NCBI GenBank assembly: GCA_029582155.1
Contig: CM055895.1
Span: 17,412,787-17,476,786, forward strand
Reading direction: 5' to 3'
From: Panopea generosa
Taxonomy: Eukaryota; Mollusca; Bivalvia; Adapedonta; Hiatellidae
Length of the DNA: 64,000 bases
Both the position numbers and the translations under genes were made by a program. Below the pieces are notes generated by a model that was not told the origin of the DNA, ran no database searches, and was given only the letters and a program-made list of their open reading frames with translations. The first letter of the stretch is position 1. Each line of letters starts with the position of its first letter. This document shows positions 44,690 through 56,894 of the stretch, piece by piece.

Positions 44690-46220
44690 GTACATATGTC
44701 CAATGACTGGTCTTGTATTTCGTTTTCGTCAAGATCATTCTTCTTCTTTTTGGACGATTGTGTTTATTAAAATATACAATATATATTAGAATAAAATATA
44801 AAAGTTTCTTAATTATCAACCTTGTTTTCGTTTTCGACCAAGATTAATCGAATTAGTAATAATAATAATAATAATATATATATATATATACATTTCAGAG
44901 ATTATATGTGTTTATTTGTATACATGTGTGTATATCGTCTGTGTTGTTTTTTTTGTGTGTGTTTTTTTGCATGTAAAGGATACGTATTCAAACTGAACAT
45001 CTTTGTAAAGGGATAAACAATTTAAAAATTCATATATACCAACTACAATTGTTATTTATGTGCGTATATGGATGTTAATGTATGCTATTCATTAATTTAT
45101 AATGTACTGATTTATGCTTGCCGTCATGTGTATGTAAAATATGTCCTCATGGCTCTAAGACCTTCTGGAAATATGAAAATAAAACTTGTAAAACTTGCAT
45201 ATTCTTACCAGTATAAAGTATACGTTAAAGGCCGGTGGTGTACACATAGACACTTGTTTGACTGTTTGTTCGATTAAATAAACAAGATATGAACGGTATA
45301 TAAACAGGTTGCTTCTGTTTATTACACAAAGAGTAAAGACTATTATTTATAAAAAGACTTTGTTAGCATGTGGAATTTCATTTTATTATACATTTCTGTT
45401 TTTGAAAATTAATGAACTTGGCTATGTTTTCCTTATTGTGCTGGATGAATGGAAAGAAAATGTAAAAAAAATATACGCATTCCTCAAAGAAACTAATCTG
45501 TATATTGCAACTAATGTGTATAAAGGACTATACCTAAAAATAGAAAATGTTATGTCATTTATTAGACCACCCATCCACCATTGTTTTATTCTTTTTTATA
45601 AACCAAAAATAAGGAGATATTAAAGTGAGTATATCAGGAAAAAAACGCTATAAATATGATTTAAAAAATAAATAATTTTTAAAACGGATAAAAAGCATCT
45701 CATTGTAATAAATAAATTCCGAATAATTCGAATGTCAAATCCAATTTCAATCGAAGTGGTAAACTTTAGGTAAAATCGCTATTCTTAAAATAGATATCAC
45801 TTAAATACTGCTTGACAACCTTCACATCGTCATTCAAACTCTTTCTTAGATGAAACAAATTTTACACCATGTAAACCTGTATGACGGATCAAATTGAAAT
45901 CAAAATAAAACCATGTGACTCATTCAAAACGTCACAAACTATGTTGCAATTTTAAGTGGGAAATCTAAGTAGTCTAATCTAGATGCGTAGACCAAGTTAG
46001 TAGGAAACCCCTTTTCAATATATTATTTTGGCACGTTTAAACAGATATCCTTTTGGCAATACGGGGTCAATGAGATGATAAAGGCATGATATAAAAGCAA
46101 ACAATAATTTAAACCAATTTTAAAATGTTGATAATTCCCGATATATTCCCTTTAAATCTTGACCTTACACAAGAAAGCGTTACTCTCCACATTGTGTTTA
46201 CGTGTGAAGAATCTCGATAT
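44690..46220. other. Very AT-rich non-coding stretch
   Basis: Open frames occur (for example 45309-45623, Lys/Ile/Phe-rich), but they show no domain and the base composition favours chance. Nothing else is recognised. Confidence 0.4.
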
Positions 46221-46224
46221 TAGT

Positions 46225-46420
46225 GCGTGATTAAAATGGTGGAAGGCTTTTAAACTCAGGATCGGAGGGTCGTGGTTTCGATTCTCCGCCACGGTCACGT
46301 GTTACGTCATTGCCAGTAAGAAACTTTATCCGCGTATGCTGTAACTTACTGGTTCGGCTCAGGCAGACTTCGAATGGGGTTGGTCTACATTGTGAGAATT
46401 TGTTAAATGATGTAAAAAGC
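46225..46420 (+). mobile_element. Degraded tRNA-derived SINE
   Basis: Relative of the element at 29460: ggatcggagggtcgtggttt then cgattctccgccacgg, and cttactggttcggctcaggc then agacttcgaatgggg. The left tRNA end is decayed. Confidence 0.65.
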
Positions 46421-47650
46421 TATACCCAGCTAATGTAAACTGTATGTCAGTATCTTATACAACTAGTATTTAAAAAACGTGTCATATTAATATATATGAA
46501 TACATTTTAAAATGTAGTATACTCTACTGCTTCCTTCTGTTGTATATCATTTAAAAAAAAAGAATTACAAAATACATGTATATGACAGTGAAGTGTGTAA
46601 ATGTTTATATATTATACCACTTGGGGTAGTGCCCGTTCTGAACACTTCCACACAGACCAGTTATATATATAATACATTTCTACACATTTCACTCGTATAT
46701 CCTCGATTAATTAATATGAATCATAAGAACAATTGTGCGCCCAGCTTTTTATCGTTATCGGTAACCATAGACTTTGTGCAAAAATGGTCCTGAGATGTCA
46801 ACAAAAACAGAGTTGTATAACACTGACCTCCTTAATTTAGTACATGTAGATGTTATCTTTTTGCATAGACAAATAGATTAATGTAACTACGGTATTGCTT
46901 AACATAATTTCAGTTGACAAAGTGTGTCACATTTAGCAGCACATTTTAACGCAGATGGTGTGAAAAAAATATCATACACAATGTCAACGTCGTGCAAGTA
47001 AGGGGAACTACTCTTGTTCACATGATTTGTTGGGTCACGAACGTTACCTCCCTTTATTTAAGTTTTGTCTCAATTAAACAAAGGGTTATAACCCATCCAT
47101 GCTTGATAAAAATATCGTATTGTTAAAAAGTATGACGGATAGCATCCATACTTCGTCATATATGTGTAACTGTCTTCACTGTGTAGATTGTTCACCTTTG
47201 AAAACGCAAGTATGTATATATCAAATCAAGATATGACACATAAATGACAAACAGAGACAGAACCGTCTTATCTTGATTTTAATTGGTATTCTAACAATTC
47301 CATCATTAACACAAAACTAACAAGTTGATTCCGTTCGATATACATGAACCGATAAACTTGATAGCAGATCTTGGAAAAAAATATACACAATTGTGTCGGT
47401 ATACCACTGTCCAAGATACAATGAGAAAATGAAGGTGCTAGAGTAGACACAATTCAAAAGTTAATGAATGGACAGTCGGACAAAAGACGGACACGGGACT
47501 ATACTAAAATAGGGTCCAACTACGACAATATTCCCTCAAGTTAAACACACTTGAAACTCACCTTTCCCGATGTTTTTTTTTTGTTTGTTTTTACGATAAT
47601 ATTTTTTTTTTCGCTGTAATAGGTATGTGGGGGGTCAGTCCTTTCCCAAT
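46421..47650. other. Non-coding stretch
   Basis: No exon, RNA gene or repeat family is supported. Confidence 0.35.
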
Positions 47651-47905
47651 GTTGTTGTATGGTGTTTAGCGTCGTTTTCAACAATGTTCAGTCATTTCGC
47701 GACGGTGTCTACTTGAGACAGTATTCTAAGTAGCGCTGCCACACTGGAGTATCGTGCCGCACATACACGGTATGATACCCCACTCAGTTACATTATACTG
47801 ACACCCGGCCGACCAGACCTAGAACTTTCCTCTTAATGCTGAGCGCCAAACGAGGAGGCTTCTTGTTTCATTTTTCATGTCTTTTTGTATGACCCGACCG
47901 GGGTC
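47651..47905 (-). mobile_element. SINE, tRNA-Ala-like family, head mostly lost
   Basis: Complement of the body at 36960-37178: gttgttgtatggtgtttagc, gcgacggtgtctacttgaga, cactggagtatcgtgccgc. At the right, gacccgaccggggtc is the last trace of the tRNA part. Confidence 0.8.
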
Positions 47906-47921
47906 CTAAAGATGTATCCTA

Positions 47922-48151
47922 TTAACCCTTTACTCCGTAAAAACGCGTTTTTCCGCACCAATCACAGAAGGCCTTTGAAAACAGTGCAGGAGGAGTTCAG
48001 ATTGCTCGTAACGAGCAATCTGAACACTTCCTGCACTGTTTTCCACTCTGTCAGTTAATATAAACATAATTCACCCATTGCTGATACGTGGTGAAGTAAT
48101 GCTTTCAATATTAGAGGTGTCCAAAGGCGTCTTTACGAATTAAAGGGTTAA
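47922..48151. mobile_element. TTAA-flanked MITE with a long internal palindrome, copy 1
   Basis: TTAA followed by CCCTTTA at the left (47922) and TAAAGGG followed by TTAA at the right (48151) give short terminal inverted repeats inside a TTAA duplication, as in piggyBac-type elements. The centre (about 47974-48045) is a near-perfect palindrome; its core arm gttcagattgctcgt pairs with acgagcaatctgaac around one base. The copy at 61631-61871 shares ends, centre and the tccaaaggcgtct segment. Confidence 0.8.
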
Positions 48152-48399
48152 ATGCTATTAGCTAGGTTTGCAATAAAGCTGATAATTTCATCACTTCTGC
48201 GGCATCCCATAGTACTCTTAGTGTTGACGCCATGAAATGAACCCACACTAGTCAACTGACTGGATAATACTTCAAAACTAAAGCTGAATGAAATAGATAC
48301 AAAAATAAGTGGGAATTTTTTCTCAAAGTAACTCTAAAAGTATTGGTAAACTGAAATGTATCTCTGAGACACGGATGCCCCAGCTATATCATTTTATCA

Positions 48400-48630
48400 A
48401 AAAATTATATTGAAAAGGGGTCATAACTGCTGTAAATTCTGACCGACATTTACAAAAATCAAAATCAACCTTTAATTAATAAATATAGATACGCACCGAA
48501 TATTAATTCAATATGTTGACCCTTTTAGAAGTTATTAATCGGAAACCATCATTTTACCAAAAATAAGTAAAAAAGGGGCAATAACTGTAATATTTAACTG
48601 ACATTGACAAATACTGTTTTTACGTTTTGA
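48400..48630. repeat. Bivalve-type dispersed repeat fragment
   Basis: Contains two related segments, aaaaggggtcataactgctg...gaccgacatt and aaaaggggcaataactgtaa...ctgacattga. It resembles 54430-54620 (aaaaggggccacaactactg). Non-coding. Confidence 0.5.
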
Positions 48631-48649
48631 ATGAAAAGGACCTTGAATT

Positions 48650-49700
48650 GTGACCGTGATTCCTACTGATCACCATGTTAATGTGGTGGAATCACACTGG
48701 TTCCAGAATGTATTTACCATCTTGTGTTATATATTAACTGCTGTGCACATTTGGTTTAGTTTGAATCATGAAAAATGGGGGTACCATCGGGTACTATCAC
48801 GTCTGCACGAAAATTTAAATATTTCCTTTATATGCATGTAACTCTATACAAACCAGTGACTACAGGGGTGGCTCCAAATTTGACCTCAGGGACCCAACTA
48901 AAATAGTATTTCAGGGAGCCTCCATGCAATGTCACAAAGTATCTATCAAACTTTCAGAGATTATTTAACGCCTTGTGGCGGGGTACTTGTGGTCGAATGT
49001 GGCTGATTCACACTCTTTTCGGTATGTTGTGATTATATAACTGCTCTGCAAGTCCGGTGCTGGACATGCTCGGTTAGGATTCAATGATAATGGGGAGGGG
49101 TGCTATCAAGTCTACACGAAAATTATAAATTTTCCCTATGTAACATTGTCCCCAGGGACCCGACTTCATAAACCCCTTATGATGACCTTTATTCAATGCT
49201 ACATGTATAATATATAATGTCTTGAACTTTTATAGAAAGTATGTTTTAAAGTTTTCCTTAAAACATGCTTATAAGCTATATGGCAAGGGGATTTGTGGTC
49301 GAAACTGGCTGACTCTTGAGATACTGTGGTTATTTAACTGTTGTGCAAGTTTGGTTAAGATTTAATGAAAATGGGAGGTGCTATCTTGCCGTCTACGCAT
49401 TTTTTAACATTCCCTATGTGACCCCTGTGTCGATCCCAAATTTGACCCTAGGAACCTGTCTTCAACAACCCGTTTAGGGACCTCCGTGCAATACATGTAA
49501 AATATCTAAGGTCAATGCATTTAACCCAGAGAAAAAGTTTTGCTTAAAATGGGTTTATGAGCCCTGTGACGTGAGCACTTGTGGTCGAATCAAGAATTCG
49601 TCAAAGATCTTGTGGTCATCGTGTCTACAAGGGAAAGGTTAACAGACGGACTCCTGACGACGGGCAATTTATCATGATATAAGCCCTCCTGGCCTATGGC
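48650..49700. repeat. Dispersed element with three internal copies of about 290 bp
   Basis: A segment with taactgctgtgcacatttgg, a ggtgctatcaagtctac-like part, a tttgacc...agggaccc part and a final cct(c/a)cgtgcaat recurs around 48720, 49030 and 49330. The right end (gacggactcctgacgacggg, then agccctcctggcctatggcc with a hairpin) resembles the end at 50830-50900. Non-coding; perhaps a non-autonomous Helitron-like or similar element. Confidence 0.55.
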
Positions 49701-49706
49701 CAGAAG

Positions 49707-49930
49707 AGGTTGTTGTTGTAGTATGGTGTTTAGCGTCGCTTTTAACAATTTTTCAGTCATATCGCGACGGTGTCTAATTGAGACAGTATTCTAAGCGCTG
49801 TCACACTGGAGTATCATGCCGCAGACACATGGTATGATACCCCACCAAGTCACATTATACTGACACCGGGCAGACCAGACCTAGAGATTTCCTCTAAATG
49901 CTGAGCGTCAAGCAACGAATAGCCTTCCCA
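49707..49930 (-). mobile_element. SINE, tRNA-Ala-like family, headless copy
   Basis: Complement of the 36960-37178 body: gttgttgtagtatggtgttt, cagtcatatcgcgacggtgt, tatcatgccgcagacacatg. It abuts the end of the repeat at 48650-49700. Confidence 0.8.
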
Positions 49931-50349
49931 AAGCCTATCGCTTGAAAGAATCTTTGTCGCAGTGCACTCTCCCCCAAAAATAATTAAGCTCCTCCTCCAA
50001 GATTTCAAGTACACTTTGACACTGAAAATCTCAAGCAGACGTCTTGCTGTGAAAACTAGCTAAAAATATGGTATTGCTTTATTATGAAGCAGTAAACCAT
50101 CTCTGTCTGAATCATAAAAACTCTTATATTCAGAAAAACACCTATTTTAAAATGGTTCATGATATATGAATAATATTTCAATCATTGATTATAATTGTAT
50201 CATTCATCTTTTTATGATGAATTATCTTTTAAAACTTATATCTGGTATAATATTGTATAATAATAGCAAAAATAAAGTTTATTTAAAGAGTTTATGACCT
50301 CTTCTTATAATAATTGCTATATACAGACATATATGCCATAATACAAGAG

Positions 50350-50900
50350 CATTAATTTGACATAAAACTAACCCCTTCCCTTAGCCGCCATGTTTTTTGA
50401 TGAATCAAGATGGCTTGAACATACTTGGTAGAGGGTCACCCAAGGAACATTTGTGAAATTATTTTAAAATCGAGCCAGTAGTTTCTGACAAGAAGATTTT
50501 TTTAAGTTTTTACTAATTTAACTTGCCCGGCCTCCTGGGGGACATGTTTTTTGTTGAATCAAGATGGCTTGAACAAACTTGGTAGAGGGTCACCAAAGGA
50601 ACATTACTGTGAAGTTATATCAAAATTGTCCAAGTGGTTTCAGAGGAGAAGTTGTTAAAAGCTAAAAGTTAACGACGGACGACAGACGACGGACACCAGG
50701 CGATCACAAAAGCTCACCTGTGAGCCTTCGGCTCAGGTGAGCTAAAGATCTCGTGTTTAGTCCCTCGTTTAATAGAAACATCCATGTGAAGTTTGAGTTA
50801 ACTGGCATAGTGGCTTCAGAGAGAGTGCTGCTAATGGACGACAAACAACGGACAACAGACAGTCACAGCCCTTCTGGCATTTGACCAGAGGGGCTAAAAA
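50350..50900. repeat. Dispersed repeat with internal duplication and terminal hairpins
   Basis: gaatcaagatggcttgaaca...cttggtagagggtcacc occurs twice (about 50400 and 50555). Then come ACG-rich gacggacgacagacgacgga and a hairpin: tcacctgtgagcc / ggctcaggtgagct. A second end with cagcccttctggcatttgac and cagaggggctaaa follows at about 50850-50895. The layout (body, short ACGG-like microsatellite, terminal hairpin) recalls non-autonomous Helitron-like elements of bivalves; not verified. Confidence 0.6.
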
Positions 50901-52010
50901 GCAATGCAGATACTGGGGCGGTTACCATAGCTCTCATTCTTTCAAAAGTTGAGCTAAAAATGAAAATCATACAGAATAAAATCTTAAAATTTATTTCAGC
51001 AGGGTGGCTTTCACTGTTCATTCATGTCTAGTTTCACCCATCTATTGTTACTAAGAAAATAAACTAAACAAACATGACAATAATTACAGTCCTGGTAACA
51101 ACAATGTATAAGGAACAGATGAACTATCTATATCACAACTTGTGGCATGAGTTTTTTTGGAAAGAAAATAGTGGTCACAAATAAAGTATATAATCAAACA
51201 AAATTAACATGTATTGACCTGTCAATTTCAGTGATATTTGTCACTACTTGAAATAAGAAAGATTGATGTCAAGTTGATGATAAAGTTTTGATTTTAAATA
51301 AATAAGCATAATTCTTTACAGTAGATTTTCCTCAAAAACAGCCCATTATCAGGGTTGCCACACACTCCGCTGGAAACAAAATTCTCTAACATATGTTTAT
51401 TACATTTAAGCAAAACACAAAACTGATTAAAAGTTTAACTAAATTGTTGGCCCCCATCCGCCTCAACTCTGTAACTACCCTTTTCTTTTATTTCAACAGC
51501 TTCCTAATACAATGAGTATATCTACTAATATTGATGTTTATTTATTTTTAAATTCCCTGACAATTTCCTGAACTTATTTGAAATTGTTTTAATTTCCCCA
51601 GACTCCCCGACCCCCCACCCCCTAATGTGTGGCAACCCTGGGTATGCAAGGACTACAAGACTGATAGAAATCATCAGAAAATAGAATTACCAGCATGTCA
51701 GGCTCATGTTTTAGCACAGATAAAAACCATATAGGTAACCATTAGCTTATTATAATCTTCAATTATTAAACTATATGCATAAAACTAACTGCCATCATTT
51801 GTTCTAAATTACATTTGAGAGTGTTTTTATACACAATAAATTATATGTAGGATTTAAAATGGAGGGAAAACTTTACCGATATTCCAAGAGAACAATAATC
51901 TTTGGAATTCTCCATTCCTGTTTAAATTCTGTTGTTTTTTTGTAATTGAAACGTTAACCGCATTAATTGATATTACATATAATGTGCAATGTATAAAACT
52001 GAGTATTTTG
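50901..52010. other. Non-coding stretch
   Basis: No coding exon recognised. Confidence 0.4.
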
Positions 52011-52014
52011 AATA

Positions 52015-52130
52015 TTTAGTGTCATTTTATGCCATCTTCAGTACGACATCGAGGGATAACAAACAATCAGTTAACCAAACCACTCTTTTCTGGGATCCTG
52101 GAAGGTTAACCAGTACTCCTATTACTTTGA
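52015..52130 (-). mobile_element. SINE body fragment
   Basis: Complement of the SINE body at 21862-21950: gtcattttatgccatctt, acaatcagttaaccaaacca, gttaaccagtactcc. No head. Confidence 0.6.
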
Positions 52131-52199
52131 TGACTATTACAGATATATAAAATTATGCAGAAAAGAAATAATTAATAGAGGATCTTACATGTGTGCTTA

Positions 52200-52440
52200 T
52201 TTTTTTATTGAATTCATCAAACGAGTTTGGAAACATATATTATGTGAGACTGTGCTGAGCATTATATCATTTTTCCCAACAAGTTCCATAAATTCAAAAA
52301 TAAATGAGCACAAATCAAAGATTCGTTTTATCACATAACTCGAAAAAGTTTACATTTACCAATTATTTTAACAGATTTTCTGATTCAGATTTAAGGAACG
52401 AGAATAAAATCAGGCATATTTGTTTCCGCGAGTCGTCGTA
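52200..52440 (+). repeat. Dispersed repeat shared with 17150-17420
   Basis: Shares the ordered segments listed for 17150-17420 (tttttttattgaatt, cataactcg, ccaattatttt, ggaacgagaataaaatc, gcgagtcgtcg). Confidence 0.5.
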
Positions 52441-53379
52441 TGACGTAACATCTCAAAATGTTGTCATTTAACCATGCAAAATCAACGTCATTTATATATT
52501 CGGGAAAGTCCGAAAGTACTTCGGCAATTTACATACAAGAGCCGAGTTGGAAAGCATCGAGCGATGAATCGAAAGTGATATTACAAGGTTGATTTAAAAA
52601 ATTTGTTGTGGGTATATTTCACTCCTGCACAGTAAATTATGTGATAAACTATTTTAATTCATGAATTATGACATTTTAAATAATATATCATATGACTGTA
52701 CCCCAAAATTTCCTACGAAACATTAACGGCATTTAAATTAATTAAATGCTACAATATGACTATACCACAAGTAATTGTACAGAATGCGTAACATACTACA
52801 ATGGGAATGTGGTTTGGCAAACATTTTCCATTAATAAAAAAACTTCACTCCTCCTACTAAAAAATACATCACTTCTCATACTGAAAGGTTTTGAAACTAT
52901 TTTAAGACTATATACAGTCCTTGCATCATTCACAAATTGCTACGTAACATTCCGATTTAAACGTAGAGGTAATCATCACAGGCTCGGAAGCATACCAAAC
53001 ATATAAATAGATACATAAGTAAAAACACTGTTATAGCACATACTTATCATTTATCCATATATAGTTACACCAATAAAGTGTTTACCACTTGAATATCTTA
53101 AGCTTTGTAGACAACAGGAAATTATCAAAATATATCTCCTTTAAAATAGTGTTTTTCGAAGATGCCTTGAAAGGCATCCAATATCTGAAATACCAGTACA
53201 TGTATTTATTTTCATTCATTATTTATTAATCCTGTTTGGTTTCAAGACAGTGGTTCTTTTTCTCGGATTGATGTGAAATCTACACAGTATATATGTACAT
53301 TAATTATTATTACTACTATTACAAACTCAAAACAAACAAATAAATCTAAGTGTGTGTAATTTGGGTCAAACTACACAGT
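52441..53379. other. Non-coding stretch
   Basis: No exon supported. A plus-strand open frame at 52746-53006 (MLQYDYTTSNCTECVTYYNG) has no family match and no convincing splice context. Confidence 0.35.
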
Positions 53380-53870
53380 TAAAGTTTGTTCTTTGTTTTA
53401 TGTAAAATAAGGTCTTGGATTTCCACAGTAAAAAATACATTCCACACAGATTTTTTTAAGTAGATTTTTTCATAGCAGTAATGTATCCCCACATAAAAAT
53501 GCACAATAACTGTAGGTTGACCATCTTGTTTTTTTTTTAAGACAATCACAGTGACACCCTAAGATTTGATTTTAAAAAAGTTTTCAAATGCTCATATTTA
53601 AAATACATGCATCCTTTAAAATCTTATAAAAGTCACTTTTTCATATCCAGTGATGTCTTATTGCAGTATATGCTTTGCCAGCTTTTGCTCATCTCATCTG
53701 TATTTTAAACCCAAATTACATCAGGACTACAGGACTATCATGTTACATTGGCAAAAAAGGTGCACAACTGTGTAGTGAGACATTAACATGTTGTCAACTG
53801 TATCGCCTTTATCAATTTTTCAAAAGATATACAATACAGAACCAATGTCACAACTACTCACCTTGGGAAG
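53380..53870 (+). repeat. Dispersed repeat family R, copy 3 (no internal arrays)
   Basis: Matches 15390-15990 along its length and 19560-20100 at its left part and centre. It keeps single-copy versions of both segments that are tandemly repeated at 19735-20475, so it represents the unexpanded state. Confidence 0.65.
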
Positions 53871-53904
53871 TCTAATTGTTATTATGTAGGACAGTAATAT
53901 ACTG

Positions 53905-54075
53905 TACAGAGTATTGTCAGTTCATGCCAGAAGTAGTGGGTTCAATCTCTGATCTCGGACTGATGAGATCTCTCAAAAATAACATTTAGTCATGGTTCTA
54001 CCAAGGGAACAGACACAACAGATTTATTAAATAAGCTCTGACCTTACTTGACAATTGAGCTAAAATAAATAAAAC
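53905..54075 (+). mobile_element. SINE with shared central core, degraded head
   Basis: gtagtgggttcaatctctga is a B-box remnant; catggttctaccaagggaac and caattgagctaaaataaata match the core and end of the SINEs at 29460 and 55980. Confidence 0.6.
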
Positions 54076-54429
54076 TTAATGTCACCAAGAAAGTGTCATC
54101 ATTATGATAAAACAGAGGAGAATTGTAGATTCAGTAAGTCACTTGACGCATGTTTACTGATATCTGTTGTTGATACTGTGATGCTGAGAATATGGTTAAT
54201 GTTGCCAATGTTCTAACAAAGTACACTTGAATCATCCCTGATGAACAGTTTATAATGATATGCCCCATCTAATTAATTTTAAAAAAAAAAAAATTCTATA
54301 CACACTCACACTGACCAATTAATCACATACAATATCACAAGCAAATAAGTATGGGATGCCATCATAAAACTACTAGAAATATGCCCATTGAACAAGGAAT
54401 ATGCCGTTGTTGTATGTTAGTAATTGTAC

Positions 54430-54620
54430 CACTATTTAAGTCTAAAAGGGGCCACAACTACTGTAAAATTTAACCAGTGATGACCGATGTCGAGTCTTAT
54501 TTGTATTTTATAATTGTATTTTGTAATTATACAACTAAGTCTACACCAAATATCAATTAGACCCATTCTGAAGTTACTGATTGGAAATGAATCTGACCGA
54601 CTGCCCAACAGCAGTAACAC
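54430..54620. repeat. Dispersed repeat fragment related to 48400-48630
   Basis: Shares aaaaggggccacaactactg, a gaccgatgtc part and ctgaagttactgattggaaa. Confidence 0.45.
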
Positions 54621-54639
54621 TTAGTGTCCCTTCTTCTTT

Positions 54640-55620
54640 CTTCAAAGGGCATGGGCATAAAAATAGCAGTTTAATATTTGCTATGGAGTCAATCACTTAG
54701 ATTTCAATATAAACATTTTCATTGCACAACTTCTGAATGTTATTAATAACAAAGTGTTCCTTTGTTGCTAATTTATTTAATGGTAAATTAATGGAAATAA
54801 AGTTAAAATTCAAGTATAATAATTGCCATAAATCTTTCTTTTCTTTACAATAAAATGGCATTATGAATATGGTTTCAATAAGGTAGACTGCTACCTTTCA
54901 TACAACAAAGAATGATTAGTCTGTGCTCATGAATATCTTATGTAGAGTCAGAACATTAAAGTTTGCAGCTTCTTGTTTGATTGTATTTTAAACATGTGCT
55001 GACTGTGCTATTTCCAATACAGATTTGCTATTTTGGGAAAATGTTTCAGACTAATACAATCAATCAATGATGTCAATACCCGCATGTATTACAGAAATTC
55101 AGAAGCTTTTTCTCTATTTAATAACGGTACACCATTTGTTACATCTACACATAAGGGAAATACAGTATTTAAATATATCCCATAACTAAACTTAAATCTA
55201 TCAAAAAATAATTATTTTAGTTCACAGAGTAGATTAGTTCACATACCATAAATTGTCTTTTAAATGAAAAAAAAAACAAAACTGGCAGGTCACAAATCTT
55301 TTTCATGCTGACTTTTATTGTAAACAAACAGATCTGCACTACTAAACATAGCAAAAAATAAAAAATTATTGATTGCACTCTTTCAATGAATAGAACAATT
55401 TGGTAATTGACATTTATCAGTTATACAATAAAATTAAAGAGTGGATCAAGTGCATGGAAGCATAATGAAAGCCACAAGTACTAACAGAATATTCAAAATA
55501 GTGGGAAATAATGCGGTAAAGTCAAGTGCAGGATATTATGAGTTGAATACATCACACACTATTGAATGACAATCCCACACTATAAGTAGAATTGATAAAA
55601 TGTACCAGCTGCAGTTTATG
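54640..55620. other. Non-coding stretch
   Basis: AT-rich with no exon recognised. Confidence 0.35.
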
Positions 55621-55621
55621 A

Positions 55622-55623
55622 CC

Positions 55624-55651
<28 letters not shown>
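55622..55651. repeat. (AT)n microsatellite
   Basis: About 28 bp of alternating AT. Confidence 0.9.
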
Positions 55652-55655
<4 letters not shown>

Positions 55656-55979
55656 TATACTGTGATGGGAATGGTCTATTTAAATGAAATAATGTTTTAC
55701 GACCAGAACCACTGTACATGCCAAGTAAGATAACTAACCTTGGAAGTGGAAGGTCGTGAGTCAAGTGACTTATGTTGAGGAAAGTGACTGTCAAAGGAAG
55801 TAATACCTGTGGTGGCTCAATATATGACTGCATGAATGGATTAATCACCAGTCCAAAGCAGCAGTATCTAATTTCACAATGTCATTGAGTATTACTCAAG
55901 AAATCACCTTATTGGGAGGACACCAGAAACAAAATACATATTCATAAGTGTATCATGTTTCAAGGCCATTTATATTAAA

Positions 55980-56150
55980 CATTGGAGGTAGTTTAATGGA
56001 TAGAGTGTTAGCCACGTATGCCAGAGGTTGTGGGTTCGATCCCCAGCTCAACCCGATGCCTTCAATAAAACACTCAGTACTAGTTCTACACAGGAAACGG
56101 ACTCGAGCTTTCATCACAATCAAGCTAAAATAAATTAGTATAAACTAAGG
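55980..56150 (+). mobile_element. tRNA-derived SINE with shared central core
   Basis: The head ggtagtttaatggatagagt...gtgggttcgatccccagc has A/B-box features. The core tactagttctacacaggaaa with cggactcgagc and the end caatcaagctaaaataaat match the elements at 29460, 46225 and 53905. Confidence 0.72.
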
Positions 56151-56449
56151 ACTTAATTGAATGCCCATTTTATCAATACTTTAAAATTCTATAGCTATTG
56201 TACTGGCAATATTTTACTGTAGAAGTGTTGTTAAAGCCTGGTGAATATTTTCAAAAACATTAAATATGTTTTCTTTAATAAAAAAAACAACAAGAAAATA
56301 TCGATGGAACCAATGCATGCTCCGCAAGTGAGTGTTTGTCTCTGTTCCATATGGTAATGATATTGAACGGGGGAAGTAATGCGAGTTCTAAAGAGAAGTC
56401 AATACATTATTTTTTATTTCATGATATAAAACATTGTACAACATACTTT

Positions 56450-56890
56450 GAAATAGGTCATTATGATGCATGCTAGCAAGTTTCATAAAATTCCAACATG
56501 GGGTTGTAGAGAAATAGCGCAGACAAAAATTTGGTCACAGACTTAATCCAAGGGCCAGAACTCCATAAAAAATCATTGTCCCGGAACACAGAGACAATAT
56601 GCACATCTCCACCTGGTAGTGATGCATCTTAATAAGTTTCATAAAATTCCAACATGGGTTGTAGAGCGTTGACAAGAATCTGGTGACAAACAGAATCGAA
56701 GGGCCATAGCTCCATATAAAATCATCCAACCGGAACACAAAGACAATATGTGGATCTGCACTTGGTAATGATGCATCCTAGCAAGTTTCATAAAATTCCA
56801 CCCAGAGGTTGTAGAGAAATAGCGTGGACAAGAACTATAACGGACGACTAAATACTTGGCGACTATATGCTTCCCCCTTTAGAGTATAAA
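56450..56890. repeat. Dispersed repeat with about 150-bp internal direct copies
   Basis: agcaagtttcataaaattcc...gttgtagag recurs at about 56475, 56635 and 56782, spaced near 150 bp, with ggaacacagagacaatatgc between copies. It ends in acggacgactaaatacttgg and cgactatatgcttcccc, resembling other bivalve repeats that end in ACG-rich tracts. Confidence 0.6.
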
Positions 56891-56894
56891 TCAG

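Noticed and set aside
45309..45623. 104-codon plus-strand frame
   Set aside because: Lys/Ile/Phe-rich in very AT-rich DNA, with no domain or splice support. Likely chance.
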